64,000 nucleotides of DNA from UBA7446 sp024639165. GTDB lineage: Bacteria > Bacteroidota > Bacteroidia > Flavobacteriales > Flavobacteriaceae. Every line of letters begins with the position of its first letter. Position 1 is the first letter of the stretch. The notes below the pieces were generated by a model, which was not told where the DNA came from, made no database searches, and worked only from the letters and a program-made list of their open reading frames with translations. Below, piece by piece: positions 24,030 through 32,788 of this stretch. The translations under genes and the position numbers were made by a program. The stretch is from NCBI GenBank assembly GCA_024639165.1, contig JAHEIX010000003.1, positions 62,001 through 126,000 of the forward strand, written 5' to 3'.

Positions 24030-25811
24030 TCAATATTCCAAGTTGAATTTTTTCTTAAACAGTTCTAATGCCGGGTTTTTTTCGGCGAGGGCATGGTATT
24101 TATCTTCGTTGGTGTAAACAAATTTCTTTTCTTCTTTCACTTCCAAATGTATCTTTAGTGTAAGGGCATCATTCGAAAGCTGGTCTCGTAAATACGCCAT
24201 CAATTCATTGCTGTTTTTTTCAAGCTCAACCCTGTTGGTGTCGTTTGGAACTGCGTAGTGAATTTCAACTTTGTTCTTAAGCCTAGGAAGGTCAAGCTGC
24301 AATAGCGCTACCATATTCCTTTCTCCATTAACTGTAATAATTTCTGTAAACTTTTTCCAGTGCTCCTCAATACTTTCTTGATTTACTTCGTTGTCACGTA
24401 CTTCTTTGTCCTCAGTAGCAGAAACGACCTTATTTTTGTGCTCCTTTTGAACTTTTAGACTTGATAGTGACAAGCCTGAGACGCCTTGTGAAGACAAGTC
24501 TAACTGTATGGTTTCCTCTTTTTCAGGAGTGTCAGTGGGTATTTCTGTCTGTTGGTTTTTCTCACCGGCTTTTTCTGCAGGATTTTCTGCTGTTTCGTTG
24601 GGCTGAATAATGGCTTCGGGTGCAGGGGTTAAATCGGCTTCTGCTGAATTTTCTGCTGATGTTGAAGATGCTTCTTCCTGTTTTTGTACTGTTGTTTTTG
24701 GAGCAACAACACCATCAAAGGGTTTTATGTAGAGTTTACTGTTTTTTTTTTCGCCTTCGTTTAGCGAGGCTACTTGCATCAAGCACAACTCCACTTGTAA
24801 ATGTGGGTGAAGGCTGTTTTTGTATTGAAGTGCGTATTTATTGGTTAAATCAAGGGCATCTAGCAAAAAGGTTTTGGAGACTTGTTTTGCTTGGGCCATA
24901 AAGGCAGCTTCTGTTTCGGTATCTACTTCCAATAATTGTGTTGTACCTTCATTTTGACACATCATCAAATCTCGGAAGTGTTTTGATAAGCCGTTAATGA
25001 AATGATAGCCATCAAAGCCTAGCGCTAACAACTGATTGAATCGTAAGATGCTGTTGTGTAAATCGCCATTATGTAGCAATTCGGTAATGTCCAAATAGCT
25101 ATCATAATCCAAAATATTTAAGTTTAGTGAAACGTGTTTGGCTGTCAGTTTTTCACCAGCGTAACTGATCATCCTGTCAAATATGGAGAGTGCGTCTCGC
25201 ATGGCACCGTCTGCCTTCTGGGCAATGAGGTGTAAGGCTTTATCTTCAGCATCTACCCCTTCACGATCTGCAATCACTTTCAAATAGTCTTGAGCGTCTT
25301 TTGGGCTTATACGTTTAAAATCAAAGATTTGACATCTCGACAGTATCGTTGGAATGATTTTTTGTTTTTCTGTAGTGGCAAGTATGAAAATGGCATGTTG
25401 TGGCGGTTCCTCTAAAGTCTTTAGAAAGGCATTAAAGGCAGCCGTACTTAGCATATGCACTTCATCAATGATATATACTTTATAACTTCCTTTTTGGGGT
25501 GGAATACGTACTTGCTCAATAAGACTTCTTATATCGTCAACAGAGTTATTTGATGCCGCATCAAGTTCAAATACATTGAAAGCAAAATCTTCATTTGGGT
25601 CAATATCAGCACCAAGACTGTTTATTTTTTTAGCAAAAATACGCGCACAAGTGGTTTTGCCTACGCCTCTAGGTCCACAGAAAAGCATCGCTTTGGCAAT
25701 TTTGCCTAAATCAATGGCATTTTGCAAGGTTTGTGTGATGGCTTGTTGACCAACTACGTCTGTAAATGTCTGTGGTCTGTATTTTAAAGCCGATACTATA
25801 AATTCACCCAT
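24030..25811 (-). CDS. dnaX: DNA polymerase III subunit tau/gamma
   Basis: Clamp-loader ATPase (593 aa). Walker A is GPRGVGKTTCARIFA, Walker B is DEVHMLSTAAFNAFLKTLEEPP, and the SRC motif is in ILSRCQIF. The four-cysteine zinc module between Walker A and B is missing, replaced by a Cys-free acidic loop. Domain III ends near residue 350. Codons 354-357 are GAA AAA AAA AAC, a run of ten A. The tau-specific part has an acidic, Pro/Glu-rich linker and a C-terminal domain ending KKKFNLEY. Adding or losing one A at the run leads to a stop within a few codons, giving a 358- or 361-residue gamma-like product. Confidence 0.96.
   Translation of the reverse strand: MGEFIVSALKYRPQTFTDVVGQQAITQTLQNAIDLGKIAKAMLFCGPRGVGKTTCARIFAKKINSLGADIDPNEDFAFNVFELDAASNNSVDDIRSLIEQVRIPPQKGSYKVYIIDEVHMLSTAAFNAFLKTLEEPPQHAIFILATTEKQKIIPTILSRCQIFDFKRISPKDAQDYLKVIADREGVDAEDKALHLIAQKADGAMRDALSIFDRMISYAGEKLTAKHVSLNLNILDYDSYLDITELLHNGDLHNSILRFNQLLALGFDGYHFINGLSKHFRDLMMCQNEGTTQLLEVDTETEAAFMAQAKQVSKTFLLDALDLTNKYALQYKNSLHPHLQVELCLMQVASLNEGEKKNSKLYIKPFDGVVAPKTTVQKQEEASSTSAENSAEADLTPAPEAIIQPNETAENPAEKAGEKNQQTEIPTDTPEKEETIQLDLSSQGVSGLSLSSLKVQKEHKNKVVSATEDKEVRDNEVNQESIEEHWKKFTEIITVNGERNMVALLQLDLPRLKNKVEIHYAVPNDTNRVELEKNSNELMAYLRDQLSNDALTLKIHLEVKEEKKFVYTNEDKYHALAEKNPALELFKKKFNLEY
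24725..24752 (-). promoter_or_regulatory. dnaX poly-A slippage site with stops in both alternative frames
   Basis: The minus strand reads GA10C across 24752-24741 (A-run 24751-24742). With one extra A the next codons are CAG TAA. With one fewer A they are ACA GTA AAC TCT ACA TAA. Both alternatives end just after domain III, the position expected for a tau-to-gamma switch. Transcriptional slippage at such a run is established for Thermus dnaX; its operation here is inference. Confidence 0.6.
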
Positions 25812-25877
25812 GAGGTAAAGATAAACAAACTCACCTTTTTGTCCTATGATAAATTAGACACAAATGGGGGAATAGTG

Positions 25878-25885
25878 TATTTTTG
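25878..25885 (+). promoter_or_regulatory. -7 element of rnpB
   Basis: TATTTTTG ends five bases before the 5' strand of RNase P helix P1, the distance expected between a Bacteroidota -7 box and the start site. TTAG at 25854-25857 sits at the -33 position with one mismatch to TTTG. Confidence 0.55.
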
Positions 25886-25889
25886 TCCC

Positions 25890-26175
25890 GCAGGCCTCCT
25901 TATCGCTCCGCCTTGGCGGAGAGGAAAGTCCGGACACCATAGCGCAGTATAGCGGGTAACGCCCGTCGCTTTGATTTATCAGAGTAGGACCAGTGCAACA
26001 GAAAGCAAGTACAGTTCGGCTGTAGTGAAACCAGGTAAACTCTATGCGGTGAAACGCCATGTAAACCAACGTTTAGGATAGCGCGTCCAAGTTGGAGGGT
26101 AGGCGGATTGAGCGTTGCAGTAATGCATCGCCTAGATTAATGATAAGGCACGACAGAATCCGGCTTATGGCCTGC
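25890..26175 (+). ncRNA. rnpB: RNase P RNA (class A)
   Basis: Catalytic RNA that removes 5' leaders from tRNA precursors. The ends form helix P1: GCAGGCC (25890-25896) pairs with GGCCTGC (26169-26175). Universal elements are present: GAGGAAAGTCCGGACACC with ATAGCGCAG following (25921-25945), the CR-like ACAGAAAGCAAG segment, and the 3' ACAGAATCCGGCTTAT. T5-A-T3 follows P1 and may terminate transcription. At about 286 nt it is shorter than the 350-400 nt typical of class A, so some peripheral helices are reduced. Confidence 0.95.
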
Positions 26176-26178
26176 TTT

Positions 26179-26598
26179 TTATTTATTTGTGGGTACGTGT
26201 AGGGTGTCGAAAAAATCTTCTTTTGGTTCCCACAGCTCTATTATATTTCTTTCAGGATCGAGAATATGCACAAACTTGCCGTAAGGATAAGCGCTTATTT
26301 TATCAATGATGGTTACGCCAATACTCTTTAGTTTTTTTACCAAGGCTTCAATTTCTTGAACACGGTAATTTATCATAAAGTCTTTTTCAGATGGTTTGAA
26401 GTATGCTGTGTCATTGGGAAAAATATTCCAGTGAATGTATTTTGCTTTTTTGGGGTTCTTGGAATGGCGCATTTCAAAGGTAGCCCCGTAAGGATTGAGC
26501 ACGAGTCCAAGTTGGTTTTGATACCAGTTTTGAAGATTTTCTGTCGACTTTGCTTTGAAAAAAACACCACCAATGCCTATTATCTTAGGATCTTTCAT
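26179..26598 (-). CDS. VOC-family protein (glyoxalase/bleomycin-resistance fold)
   Basis: 139 aa in the paired beta-alpha-beta-beta-beta arrangement of the vicinal-oxygen-chelate fold. It starts IIGIGGVFFKAKSTENLQNWY and ends in the typical HILDPERNIIELWEP, which supplies the C-terminal metal-ligand Glu. Enzymatic role unknown; glyoxalase-like and antibiotic-binding relatives share this size. It converges on rnpB, its TAA lying in the T-rich tail of that gene. Confidence 0.85.
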   Translation of the reverse strand: MKDPKIIGIGGVFFKAKSTENLQNWYQNQLGLVLNPYGATFEMRHSKNPKKAKYIHWNIFPNDTAYFKPSEKDFMINYRVQEIEALVKKLKSIGVTIIDKISAYPYGKFVHILDPERNIIELWEPKEDFFDTLHVPTNK

Positions 26599-26635
26599 TA
26601 TTTGGGGTTTAAGTATTAAATGTAGCTTTTTTTAA

Positions 26636-27250
26636 CTAAACACGCCCTTTTAACAATGTCAAGGTGTTTGGCCCTTCATTAAACAACAGGTCTATTATGG
26701 ATAAATTCGGAATAAATCCATTTTTTTCTTCAAATACCTGAGTGTATTTGAGTCCTACATCAGCAGTGTTGTTCTTCTGTTCTATTTGCGCTCTAATGTC
26801 TGTAGCAGCAATACTTGCTTCATAGCTTTGGGTATACACTAGCCTAGGCTTCCAGCCCACGAGCTTTAGTAGTAGCTCAAAATAAGCCTTGTTAAAGGCG
26901 TACAACGACGAAAATGAAGTGTTGTAAAAAACAGCTAACTCATCTTCGTAAAATTCAAAATAGGGAGAAGAACGATAGGCTGATTGTATGGATTTCCAAT
27001 GTTGTTTTTGCCAAGCAAAACTATTTTCTATTGCAACGTTATGGTAGTATTGATGTCCTATTTTTCCAAGATGCTTAACAGGGATTGACAGCAATAATTT
27101 TCCGTTTGCTCCGTGTATGTACGTTCTGTTTCTAAGCGTTTGCTTTTGATAATAGTCGTATTGCTCTATGATAAGCGTTTGTGCAGTTGTCATAAGCGTC
27201 CACAAGCCTATGGAGCCCGTATACGCTAAGGGCGCAACAACGGTACTCAT
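26636..27250 (-). CDS. WbqC-family protein
   Basis: A 204-residue member of the WbqC-like family, whose members are found in O-antigen or sugar-modification loci and whose biochemical activity is poorly defined. Recognisable parts are RNRTYIHGANGKLLLSIPVK, WQKQHWKSIQSAYRSSPYF and the YEDELAVFY region. It abuts lepB with no gap (lepB stops, WbqC starts), the standard flavobacterial order dapB-lepB-wbqC. The name reflects the family only. Confidence 0.85.
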   Translation of the reverse strand: MSTVVAPLAYTGSIGLWTLMTTAQTLIIEQYDYYQKQTLRNRTYIHGANGKLLLSIPVKHLGKIGHQYYHNVAIENSFAWQKQHWKSIQSAYRSSPYFEFYEDELAVFYNTSFSSLYAFNKAYFELLLKLVGWKPRLVYTQSYEASIAATDIRAQIEQKNNTADVGLKYTQVFEEKNGFIPNLSIIDLLFNEGPNTLTLLKGRV

Positions 27251-28948
27251 TTATGCTTTTTTAGAACGTCTTCTGTACCATACAACCCCTTGCCAAATAG
27301 CTACAAAGGCTGCAAAATACCAACGATAAGATACGGGTTTTCCTGATCCGCCAACGGTAGTAAAGACCCTATCCCAACGTATGTTCCAATTGCGAAATCC
27401 ATCCATAAAACCATCAATGCTCATCCATATAAAGACTGGTTTTCCAACAATGTGATCTTCTGGTACAAATCCCCAAAAGCGACTGTCTTCAGAACGGTGG
27501 CGGTTGTCACCCATCATCCAGTAATACCCTTGCTTAAAGGTATAGTTGTCTGCGGGCGATCCATTAATCATTATGGTATCACCATTAATCTCTAAATCAT
27601 TAAATTCATAATCTGAAATAATCTTTTTATAGAGCGCTACATTTTTCGGGTTTAGGCTTACGGTAACTCCTTTCTCAGGCATGACAAGAGGTCCAAATTG
27701 ATCCTCGTTCCAGTTATAGCGAACATTATTTGGAAAATAAGTATCGTTGTAGGTATGCGTGCTATTGATGTTTCGTTTTAGACTGTCTAACTTTAATTGA
27801 CTTGGCAACTCCTCTGCTTCTTTTAGTGTGAGGAACAGGCTTTTCTGGGTTTCCAACAACTCCTTGGCCTGAATACGGTATTGCTGAACAATGTTAAGGG
27901 GTAAACCTCTAGCTCCAGTAAGCACCTGATAATTATTCGGATCTTGATTGGCGATCATCAATAAATGGGGTCTTAACGCATCAAGTATGGGCTGGGTAAT
28001 GTTTGTGATTAAGAACTTTCGTGTAAGGTCGTCATAACCTGCATTGATAAGCCTTCTGGCAGAGATTCCCTTTGCGTTGTAAGCCCTGTAGCCGAAAATG
28101 GGCTTAGCTCGGTCCGGCATAATAGATTCAACTCCATTAATGTGTATAATCCCATCTATTATGCTGAGTGTATCCCCAGGAATAGCAACACAACGTTTCA
28201 CATAATTGGATTTTTTGTCAATAGGCTTTACAACACCTGCTTCTTTCTTGAAAAATTGCCTTACCGTATCTGCAGGCCAACTAAATACGACAATGTCGTT
28301 TCGTTTTATTTGCTGCAGCCCTGGAAGTCTTAAATAGGGGAGTTGTGGTTTTTTTAAATAGGATCTTGTTTTGACCAATGGAATGGTATCGTGAACCATA
28401 GGAAATGAGACCACCGTCTGTGGTGCTCGGGCGCCATAATGGAATTTACTAACCAATAGAAAATCTCCTACCAATAATGATTTTTCTAATGAACCTGTCG
28501 GAATGATATAAGGTTGCATAAAATAAGCATGTACAACAGTAGCAATTACCACCGCATATACTATTGAACCAATAAATTGACCAAATTTTGTTTTTGGTGC
28601 TGTGGACTGCTCTGGGTTATAGTGTACGTCGCTGGCGTAGTTTATGTAGAAGCCGTATAGTCCTAGGGTTGTCCAAGCCAACAAAGAGTCTGTTAGCGAG
28701 TCTTTACCAAACTTCCTTGCCGTTTCTACCCAGACTACAGGGAGCATTAACAGATTTACAATAGGAAAGTACAACAGGAATACCCACCAAGAGGGCCGTC
28801 CAATGATTCGAAGTAAAACAACGGAGTTATAAAAGGGAATAGCTGCCAAATAGGGAGCATAGCCCGCTTTTTTGTATAACTTCCACAGTTTTACAAACAT
28901 GAGAACTTGACAGAGCAAAACAAACAGTGCCCATTGTGATAGAGTCAT
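27251..28948 (-). CDS. lepB: Signal peptidase I (long Bacteroidota form)
   Basis: Cleaves signal peptides of exported proteins, including the many signal-peptide genes in this window. The S26 catalytic pair is visible: Ser153 in YIIPTGSLEKSL and Lys251 in NYVKRCVAIPGDT, with GDNRHRSEDSRFWG as box E. Three N-terminal membrane helices precede the catalytic domain, and about 130 residues are inserted between boxes D and E, giving 565 aa against about 324 in E. coli. Long LepB forms are known in Bacteroidota; the role of the insert is unknown. Confidence 0.95.
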   Translation of the reverse strand: MTLSQWALFVLLCQVLMFVKLWKLYKKAGYAPYLAAIPFYNSVVLLRIIGRPSWWVFLLYFPIVNLLMLPVVWVETARKFGKDSLTDSLLAWTTLGLYGFYINYASDVHYNPEQSTAPKTKFGQFIGSIVYAVVIATVVHAYFMQPYIIPTGSLEKSLLVGDFLLVSKFHYGARAPQTVVSFPMVHDTIPLVKTRSYLKKPQLPYLRLPGLQQIKRNDIVVFSWPADTVRQFFKKEAGVVKPIDKKSNYVKRCVAIPGDTLSIIDGIIHINGVESIMPDRAKPIFGYRAYNAKGISARRLINAGYDDLTRKFLITNITQPILDALRPHLLMIANQDPNNYQVLTGARGLPLNIVQQYRIQAKELLETQKSLFLTLKEAEELPSQLKLDSLKRNINSTHTYNDTYFPNNVRYNWNEDQFGPLVMPEKGVTVSLNPKNVALYKKIISDYEFNDLEINGDTIMINGSPADNYTFKQGYYWMMGDNRHRSEDSRFWGFVPEDHIVGKPVFIWMSIDGFMDGFRNWNIRWDRVFTTVGGSGKPVSYRWYFAAFVAIWQGVVWYRRRSKKA

Positions 28949-28959
28949 AATTTGGAGGT

Positions 28960-29664
28960 TTAGGTTATGTTTAACACATCTTTCATTGTAAAAATACCGC
29001 TTTTACCATTAATCCACTCGGCAGCAACAACGGCTCCCAAGGCAAAACCATCGCGATTGTGTGCGACATGCTCAATGCTGATTTTATCTGTTGGTGAGTT
29101 ATAGTCTACGGTATGCGTACCTGGAACATCTGGCAAGCGCTCTGCCCGTATGGGTAGATCCTTTTCTTTTGCATCTTCTTCCAATGCCCACGTATTTTTA
29201 TCAATGTATGGTAAAACACCTTCTGCAAGCGTGATGGCTGTGCCACTAGGTGCATCTAGCTTTTGGGTATGATGAATTTCTGTTAGGCTTGCATTGTATT
29301 CTTTGTGTTGCCCCATCATTTGTGCGAGCTTTTCATTGAGCGCAAAAAATATATTTACCCCTAAACTGAAGTTTGAAGCATACAAAAAGGCTCCTTTTTT
29401 TGACGCACACCTTGATTCGATATCCGCACGGCTATCAAGCCAGCCTGTTGTGCCACAAACTACTGCTACACCTTCGTTTATGGCGTGTGTAATATTAGCT
29501 ACTGCAGCGGATGGAACACTAAAGTTTATGGCTACTTCAGCACCATTTAAGGAGTCTTTAGGATTGTCCTTGTCAATGATGGCAACAATTTCATGGCCTC
29601 TTAACTTTGCGATGCTTTCAATGGCCTTACCCATTCTTCCGTATCCTAAAAGGGCTATTTTCAT
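28960..29664 (-). CDS. dapB: 4-hydroxy-tetrahydrodipicolinate reductase
   Basis: Lysine and diaminopimelate (peptidoglycan) synthesis. The N-terminal Rossmann motif is LLGYGRMGKAIE. The active-site segment is reduced to EIHHTQKLDAPSGTA, containing the catalytic His pair and the Lys of the family signature. At 234 aa it is a short family member, usual for Flavobacteriia. It lies 11 bases upstream of lepB on the same strand. Confidence 0.96.
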   Translation of the reverse strand: MKIALLGYGRMGKAIESIAKLRGHEIVAIIDKDNPKDSLNGAEVAINFSVPSAAVANITHAINEGVAVVCGTTGWLDSRADIESRCASKKGAFLYASNFSLGVNIFFALNEKLAQMMGQHKEYNASLTEIHHTQKLDAPSGTAITLAEGVLPYIDKNTWALEEDAKEKDLPIRAERLPDVPGTHTVDYNSPTDKISIEHVAHNRDGFALGAVVAAEWINGKSGIFTMKDVLNIT

Positions 29665-29665
29665 A

Positions 29666-30211
29666 TTAAAAAGTTAATGCGACGCGCATTCCCGCTACCG
29701 GTTGTGCACCAACAGGCGCAACATCAAAATAGGGTTTTACCGTTAAATCGCTGTTTACATTGTATTGTTTTAAATGGGCATCAATATTGGCGTCCAAGAT
29801 ATTAAGAAAATAAAAGCCCAAGATAAAAATCATGGAACGATCTCTGTTACGCTTATAAAAGTCTTGACCGTCTACCAAGCGGTCTGTACTTGCGATAAGG
29901 CTTTGAAATTCATCATCGTTATATCCAGCAATTCTTCTTTTGTAGGCGTCTCGATAGCGCAAATATTTTTTATGATTTTGATTATAGGTGTAGATTGAAG
30001 CTCCAATAGCTCCATAAACAAGGGGAATTTTCCAATAGCGTTTGTTGTATGCTTGCCCCAAACCAGGAAGTACTGCTGAGTAAAACGCTGCTTTTGCGGG
30101 TCTTAGGGGGTCTTCGTTTTCTAATTTTCGTATATCGTCTGCTATAATTTGTTGTCCAAATACGAAACAACCACAGCATGATAAAAGAAGGAAAAGTGCG
30201 AAACGCTTCAC
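29666..30211 (-). CDS. DUF5683 domain protein
   Basis: 181 aa with a signal peptide ending in VFGQ. The DUF5683 signature RPAKAAFYSAVLPGLGQAYNKRYWKIP is followed by two hydrophobic segments, GAIGASIYTYNQN and SMIFILGFYFLNILDANIDAHL. It is a conserved Bacteroidota envelope protein of unknown function, always near parB and dapB in flavobacteria. It shares one base with the parB stop and precedes dapB by one base, so it belongs to the parAB-dapB-lepB transcript. Confidence 0.85.
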   Translation of the reverse strand: MKRFALFLLLSCCGCFVFGQQIIADDIRKLENEDPLRPAKAAFYSAVLPGLGQAYNKRYWKIPLVYGAIGASIYTYNQNHKKYLRYRDAYKRRIAGYNDDEFQSLIASTDRLVDGQDFYKRNRDRSMIFILGFYFLNILDANIDAHLKQYNVNSDLTVKPYFDVAPVGAQPVAGMRVALTF

Positions 30212-31059
30212 TAGTTTAGTTTTTTACGGATGTTTTCAAATTCCTCTTCAGAAGCGAATGTAATAATGATTTTCCCTGCACCGTTCTTGTTAACAGTCGT
30301 TTGAACGGGAACATTGAAAAAGGTTTTAAATGCATCTAGGTGTTTTGCTGTATAATTTTGGGTCGAGGGGGTTTTGGCTTTTTTTGGTTTTACTGCTTGT
30401 TCTGTCGCTCTTACCGACATCCCGTTAGCGACAATTTTTTTATACAACTTTAATTGTTCTTGTTTGTCTGCTACGCTGAGTAATGCACGTCCGTGCCCCA
30501 TACTTATAAAACCATCCCTGATGCCTGACTGGATGATGGGGTCTAGATGCAACAAACGCAAGTAATTGGTAACGGTTGATCTCTTTTTTCCGACACGTTT
30601 GCTCATTTGCTCTTGTGTAAGCTTAATTTCATTGATAAGCCTTTCATAGCTCAATGCGATTTCAATAGGGTCTAAATCATCTCTTTGGATGTTTTCAACC
30701 AATGCCATCTCCAACGACTCTTGATCGTTTGCGACACGAACAAAAGCGGGGATGGATTTTAGATTAATAGACTGAGAAGCCCTGAATCGTCGCTCCCCAG
30801 AAACCAATTGATAGCGGTTGTCATTTAGTTTTCGCACCGTTATGGGTTGAATAACGCCAAGCTCAGAAATAGACGAAGCCAGTTGTGCTAAAGTATCTGG
30901 GTTGAATTGCGTTCGGGGTTGAAAAGGATTGGTTTCGATTTGATTAAGGGGGAGTTCAATAACCTTTCCTTCTACACTGCCTTGAACAAGATTTTCATCT
31001 GTTGGGAGTAGCGCTGATAGCCCACGTCCCATGGCTTGCCGTTTTTTTGCTTTTGCCAT
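30211..31059 (-). CDS. parB: Chromosome-partitioning protein ParB
   Basis: 282 aa. The N-terminal CTPase/ParB domain has ETNPFQPRTQF (box I) and LVSGERRFRAS (box II, arginine patch). A helix-turn-helix follows in LTQEQMSKRVGKKRSTVTNYLRLL and reads parS. The C-terminal part is for dimerisation. It works with ParA, one base upstream, in origin segregation. No good parS consensus is next to the operon. Confidence 0.96.
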   Translation of the reverse strand: MAKAKKRQAMGRGLSALLPTDENLVQGSVEGKVIELPLNQIETNPFQPRTQFNPDTLAQLASSISELGVIQPITVRKLNDNRYQLVSGERRFRASQSINLKSIPAFVRVANDQESLEMALVENIQRDDLDPIEIALSYERLINEIKLTQEQMSKRVGKKRSTVTNYLRLLHLDPIIQSGIRDGFISMGHGRALLSVADKQEQLKLYKKIVANGMSVRATEQAVKPKKAKTPSTQNYTAKHLDAFKTFFNVPVQTTVNKNGAGKIIITFASEEEFENIRKKLN

Positions 31060-31060
31060 A

Positions 31061-31825
31061 TTACTTTTTTTTGTTGATTAGTTCTTGCGCTAGCTTTAAA
31101 TAGCTGGAAGCCCCTTTGCTGGTGGCATCGTAATCAATAATTGTTTCTCCAAAGCTGGGTGCTTCCCCGAGCTTTACATTTCTTTGGATAATGGTGCTAA
31201 ACACCATATTTCCAAAATGTTTTTTTACTTCATCCACCACTTGGTTCGATAAGCGTAGCCTTGAGTCGTACATGGTCAGCAACATGCCCTCAATACCAAG
31301 ATCTGCATTGTGGATTTTCTGTATGCTTTTAATGGTATTCAACAATTTGCCTAAGCCCTCTAAAGCAAAGTATTCGCATTGAATGGGAATGATAACCGAA
31401 TTAGCAGCCGTAAGTGCATTTAATGTAATGAGCCCAAGCGAAGGAGCACAGTCAATAAAAATATAATCGTACTCATCCTTAATTGGTTCCAATGCCTTGC
31501 GAAGCATCATTTCTCGATTGGTTTTATCAACCAATTCAATTTCGATTGCAACCAGATCAATATGTGCTGGTATTAGGTCCAGATTTGGTGAATTTGTAGC
31601 TACAATAGCTTCTTTAGCAGTGACGGTATGCTCTAATACTTGATAAGATCCTTTTTCAACAGCATCCACTTCAATGCCTAGTCCAGAAGTAGCATTTGCT
31701 TGTGGATCAGCATCAACAAGGAGTACCTTTTTTTCAAGTACGCCAAGTGAAGCCGCAAGATTCACAGAAGTAGTTGTTTTTCCAACCCCTCCTTTCTGAT
31801 TCGCTATGGCAATAATGTTTCCCAT
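31061..31825 (-). CDS. parA: Chromosome-partitioning ATPase ParA (Soj)
   Basis: 254 aa. The deviant Walker A IANQKGGVGKTTTSVNLAA is at the very N-terminus, with Walker B YDYIFIDCAPSLG. The lack of an N-terminal HTH puts it in the chromosomal Soj class. It moves ParB-parS complexes on the nucleoid. It is first in the minus-strand run parA-parB-DUF5683-dapB-lepB-wbqC. Confidence 0.96.
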   Translation of the reverse strand: MGNIIAIANQKGGVGKTTTSVNLAASLGVLEKKVLLVDADPQANATSGLGIEVDAVEKGSYQVLEHTVTAKEAIVATNSPNLDLIPAHIDLVAIEIELVDKTNREMMLRKALEPIKDEYDYIFIDCAPSLGLITLNALTAANSVIIPIQCEYFALEGLGKLLNTIKSIQKIHNADLGIEGMLLTMYDSRLRLSNQVVDEVKKHFGNMVFSTIIQRNVKLGEAPSFGETIIDYDATSKGASSYLKLAQELINKKK

Positions 31826-31887
31826 CCCAACTAATGAAGTGTAAAAATACTACTAAAATGCAGTAGTTTGTACCAAATTTATGTTAA

Positions 31888-32763
31888 CTATTTTTTCTTC
31901 CTAATGGCAAGCTCTAATAAGTCCCACATGGTTTTTTTAACCTGCTCCAAATTGTTAAACTGCCCCGCTCCTTTGAGCCATTCGCCTCCGTCTAAGGTGA
32001 TTACTTCACCGTTGAGGTAGGCACCAAAATCGGACACCATGTAGGCAACTAGATTGGCCAGCTCTTGGTGTTCACCGACTCGTCCAATTGGAATGCGTTT
32101 TTTTGGATCAAATTTCTTCTTTATTGGCGCAGGCAATAGGCGATCCCATGCGCCTTTGGTCGGGAAGGGTCCGGGAGCAACAGCATTAAAACGCATACCG
32201 TATTTAGCCCATTCGACAGCCAATGAACGTGTCATGGCCAAAACTCCTGCTTTGGCACAAGCAGAAGGAACGACATAGCCCGATCCTGTAAATGCATAGG
32301 TGGTTACGATATTGAGAACGTTGGTATTTTGTTGCTTGGTTTTTATCCAATGCTTACCAAAAGTTAGCGTACAGTTTTTTGTTCCCTTGAGTACAATATC
32401 GAGAATGGTGTCAAAGGCATTTGAAGACAATCGCTCGGTAGGGGCTATAAAGTTGCCTGCTGCATTATTGACCAATACGTCTACGGGACCATATTTTTCT
32501 AATACTTGTTGGTGCATGGACTCAACTTCTTCAATGTTGCGAACATCACAAGCCACGGCATAACAATCGCCCCCAGTAGCTTCCATTAATTCCTGTGTGG
32601 TAGTTTCCAGTTTTTCGATATTACGAGAAGTTATGGCAACTTTAGCGCCAAGTTCTAGAAAATATCGGGTCATTGACTTGCCCAGCCCACTTCCGCCGCC
32701 AGTTACGACGATAACCTTTCCCGCTAATGCGTCGTCCCGTAACATTTGTTCTGCGTGTTTCAT
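31888..32763 (-). CDS. SDR-family oxidoreductase (2,4-dienoyl-CoA reductase-like)
   Basis: 291-residue classical short-chain dehydrogenase. The cofactor motif is VVTGGGSGLGKSM, followed by NNAAGN and the catalytic region VTTYAFTGSGYVVPSACAKAG. The usual Tyr-x-x-x-Lys is atypical here (S-A-C-A-K after VVP), as in peroxisomal-type dienoyl-CoA reductases, which use a different acid. A role in fatty-acid oxidation is likely but not proven. No capnine-reductase assignment is justified from position alone. Confidence 0.85.
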   Translation of the reverse strand: MKHAEQMLRDDALAGKVIVVTGGGSGLGKSMTRYFLELGAKVAITSRNIEKLETTTQELMEATGGDCYAVACDVRNIEEVESMHQQVLEKYGPVDVLVNNAAGNFIAPTERLSSNAFDTILDIVLKGTKNCTLTFGKHWIKTKQQNTNVLNIVTTYAFTGSGYVVPSACAKAGVLAMTRSLAVEWAKYGMRFNAVAPGPFPTKGAWDRLLPAPIKKKFDPKKRIPIGRVGEHQELANLVAYMVSDFGAYLNGEVITLDGGEWLKGAGQFNNLEQVKKTMWDLLELAIRKKK

Positions 32764-32788
32764 CTTATTTAGTTAATCAATCAATTAA

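Noticed and set aside
25854..26069. Minus-strand 71-aa ORF
   Set aside because: It lies antisense to the RNase P RNA core and has no protein-like features.
31888..32763. SDR gene as the third capnine enzyme (3-ketocapnine reductase)
   Set aside because: It is 16 kb away, in the par/udk region, and looks like a dienoyl-CoA reductase; nothing ties it to the pair at 13.4-15.8 kb.
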